DNA of 64,000 nucleotides from NCBI GenBank assembly GCA_000149265.1, contig CH003075.1, positions 903,141 through 967,140 on the forward strand, written 5' to 3'. Position 1 is the stretch's first letter. Each line of letters opens with the position of its first letter. Source of the stretch: Ciona savignyi. Taxonomy: Eukaryota; Chordata; Ascidiacea; Phlebobranchia; Cionidae. The notes beneath the pieces are model-generated. The model was not told the DNA's origin, made no database searches, and saw only the letters and a program-made list of their open reading frames with translations. The position numbers and the translations under genes are program-made. Shown piece by piece: positions 63,101 to 64,000 of this stretch.

Positions 63101-63941
63101 ATATGCTGTAGATCAGACGTGGGCAAACTACGGCCCGCCGGGTGTTTTATTTTGACCCGCCAGATGTTATTGACTTAATCTTGCGTTGTTTTTGTCACTT
63201 TGTTAATTGTGTGACAAACTATATGTAAGTTGGCGGCTCGATCACTTGGCCCGTCGCGAGTCTAAGAATGAATTCTCCTGATGTAGATAATAAGCCAAGA
63301 CAAAGTAATAGAGAAAATTCAATATTTGTGAAAACCATCAATACAGAACTGCACAGTAGCTGGGTTTTTCCAAATAAACTATTCAGCCTATTATTCCTGT
63401 CTGTTAAGCAATTAAAACAAGCCGACTTATACCTGTCTGTGAACTTGTGGCCGAAATGTAGCCACTCCTTCTGCACAATGCCTAGGAAACCATCTATTGT
63501 TCTGTAGTGGGAGTTGAGCATGATGGAGGCCAATGCACAGGTTTGTGCGGTCCTGTCCCATCCATCACTGCAGTGGACCAACACACTGCGTCCTTCCACT
63601 TCCACTGCCTGTATAGAAGGGTGGGTGAGTGGTGTAAGGGGGATGGGGGTTGAATGAATGAAGTTTATTGGGTCCAAGAAGTTTTGTTCTTTTGCTGATC
63701 AATGGAATTTTGGTGAGCAATATTGAATGGGTGATAAGTAGTATTATCTTTGGAGACATGTTGAAGGGTTCAAATTGGGATAAGTATGGTATGATTGTAA
63801 TCGTATGGTCCTATGAACCTAAGTAACTCACCTGTGCAATAAACCGTGAGACTTGTAGGACATTATGAACATGACGCAACCAACCACTACTATTTACTGC
63901 TTCCAGCCAGTTCGACATTGTGCATGAGGTGTCTTCACATG
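60156..63941 (-). CDS. MTMR6: Myotubularin-related phosphatase, MTMR6/7/8 group (C-terminal six exons, partial)
   Basis: Exons in minus-strand order: 63832-63941, 63433-63608, 62779-62979, 62170-62325, 61110-61279 and 60156-60685, phases consistent to the TAA at 60,156. The gene continues beyond the right edge. Myotubularins dephosphorylate PI3P and PI(3,5)P2 on endosomal membranes. The active-site loop HCSDGWDRT is intact in the second exon, so this is a catalytically competent member. Other family landmarks: [54 protein letters not shown] and MYNR. A coiled-coil segment ([19 protein letters not shown]) follows, as in MTMR6/7/8. The MYNR...KG.LPRQ segment favours this subgroup over MTMR1/2 or MTMR3/4. 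The last exon encodes a Thr/Asn/Asp-rich tail with repeated TND and TNxYxP motifs, not known to me from vertebrate members. Which of MTMR6, 7 or 8 is not resolved. Confidence 0.88.
60270..60570 (-). repeat. Degenerate coding minisatellite in the MTMR last exon
   Basis: The plus strand shows many variants of tcatttgtagttggtttgtag. In the gene's frame these give repeated [16 protein letters not shown] and TTNEYNP blocks of about 6-14 residues, forming a polar, probably disordered tail. Confidence 0.65.
61314..61580 (+). mobile_element. tRNA-derived SINE in an MTMR intron
   Basis: Head: ggcccgttggtctagcggttaag (A-box-like) and cgaaaggttgcaggcac (B-box-like). Body: ctagctagtcagttgtgtcc and gggcgcgaggtaatc. 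Tail: ttcacggggataaacatgaa then attctatcc. Same family as the SINE in the array, opposite orientation, and the best view of its tRNA-like head. Confidence 0.75.
62575..62680 (+). mobile_element. SINE 3' fragment in an MTMR intron
   Basis: gtgtgttaacc, ttttcccattcacacagataaacatgaatatcctatcc matches the tail of the SINE family only; the head and body are missing. Confidence 0.55.
63113..63260. mobile_element. Possible hAT-type MITE remnant
   Basis: cgtgggcaaactacggcccgccgggtg and tttgacccgccagatg resemble the termini of widespread non-autonomous hAT elements (GTGGGCAAACTACGGCCCG). The opposite end is only suggested by ggcggctcgatcacttggcccg. Located in an MTMR intron. Confidence 0.35.
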
Positions 63942-64000
63942 CTGCATAGGTTCATTGATCAAAACAAGTTGCATGAGATGTGGAATACAATGTTGATTTG

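Overview
The window looks like nuclear DNA of an invertebrate chordate. I infer a tunicate (Ciona-like) from AT-rich, compact, intron-rich genes with vertebrate-like orthologues, a tRNA-derived SINE family, and short GT-AG introns. No organelle, bacterial or viral genes are seen. All exon models below were assembled by hand from splice signals, reading phase and remembered family sequences; nothing was aligned by computer.

Left part (1-11,260). A probable four-pass membrane protein gene (2,932-5,686, +) is followed by a fold-back MITE (about 6,048-6,354) and by a complete six-exon PUS10 gene (6,642-9,964, +; 502 codons). The spacer after PUS10 carries diverged copies of sequences that recur in the array to the right.

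Middle (about 11,262-51,330). Six head-to-tail units, about 6.6 kb each, fill 40 kb. On the minus strand each unit holds a 15-exon glycogen-branching-enzyme (GBE1)-like gene and the 3' part of an NKX2-2-type homeobox gene (last exon plus a truncated homeodomain exon). Only the rightmost unit continues into the complete NKX2-2 gene (50,362-52,145, three exons, 370 codons). The other five homeobox pieces are severed inside the homeodomain and joined to a short interspersed repeat. Unit 5 (37,697-40,843) encodes an uninterrupted 768-residue GBE1-like protein. The other five copies each show at least one apparent lesion. All six copies lack the glycosyl hydrolase 13 catalytic nucleophile (Asp to Asn). 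They also change the transition-state Asp to Glu and the region I His to Glu, and they carry a long Tyr/Ser/Asn/Arg/Gly-rich C-terminal tail. This looks like an expanded family of branching-enzyme pseudoenzymes and is the most notable content of the window.

Right part (52,146-64,000). About 8 kb upstream of NKX2-2 has no convincing exons and may hold regulatory DNA. The last six exons of a myotubularin-related phosphatase of the MTMR6/7/8 group (60,156-63,941, -) run off the right edge, with SINE and possible hAT remnants in the introns.

The genes do not form a pathway. The connecting story is structural. Repeated duplication of a GBE1-like gene together with the end of its neighbour NKX2-2 produced an array. 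Later SINE gain, deletions, one 1.2 kb insertion and apparent exchange between units made the copies mosaic.
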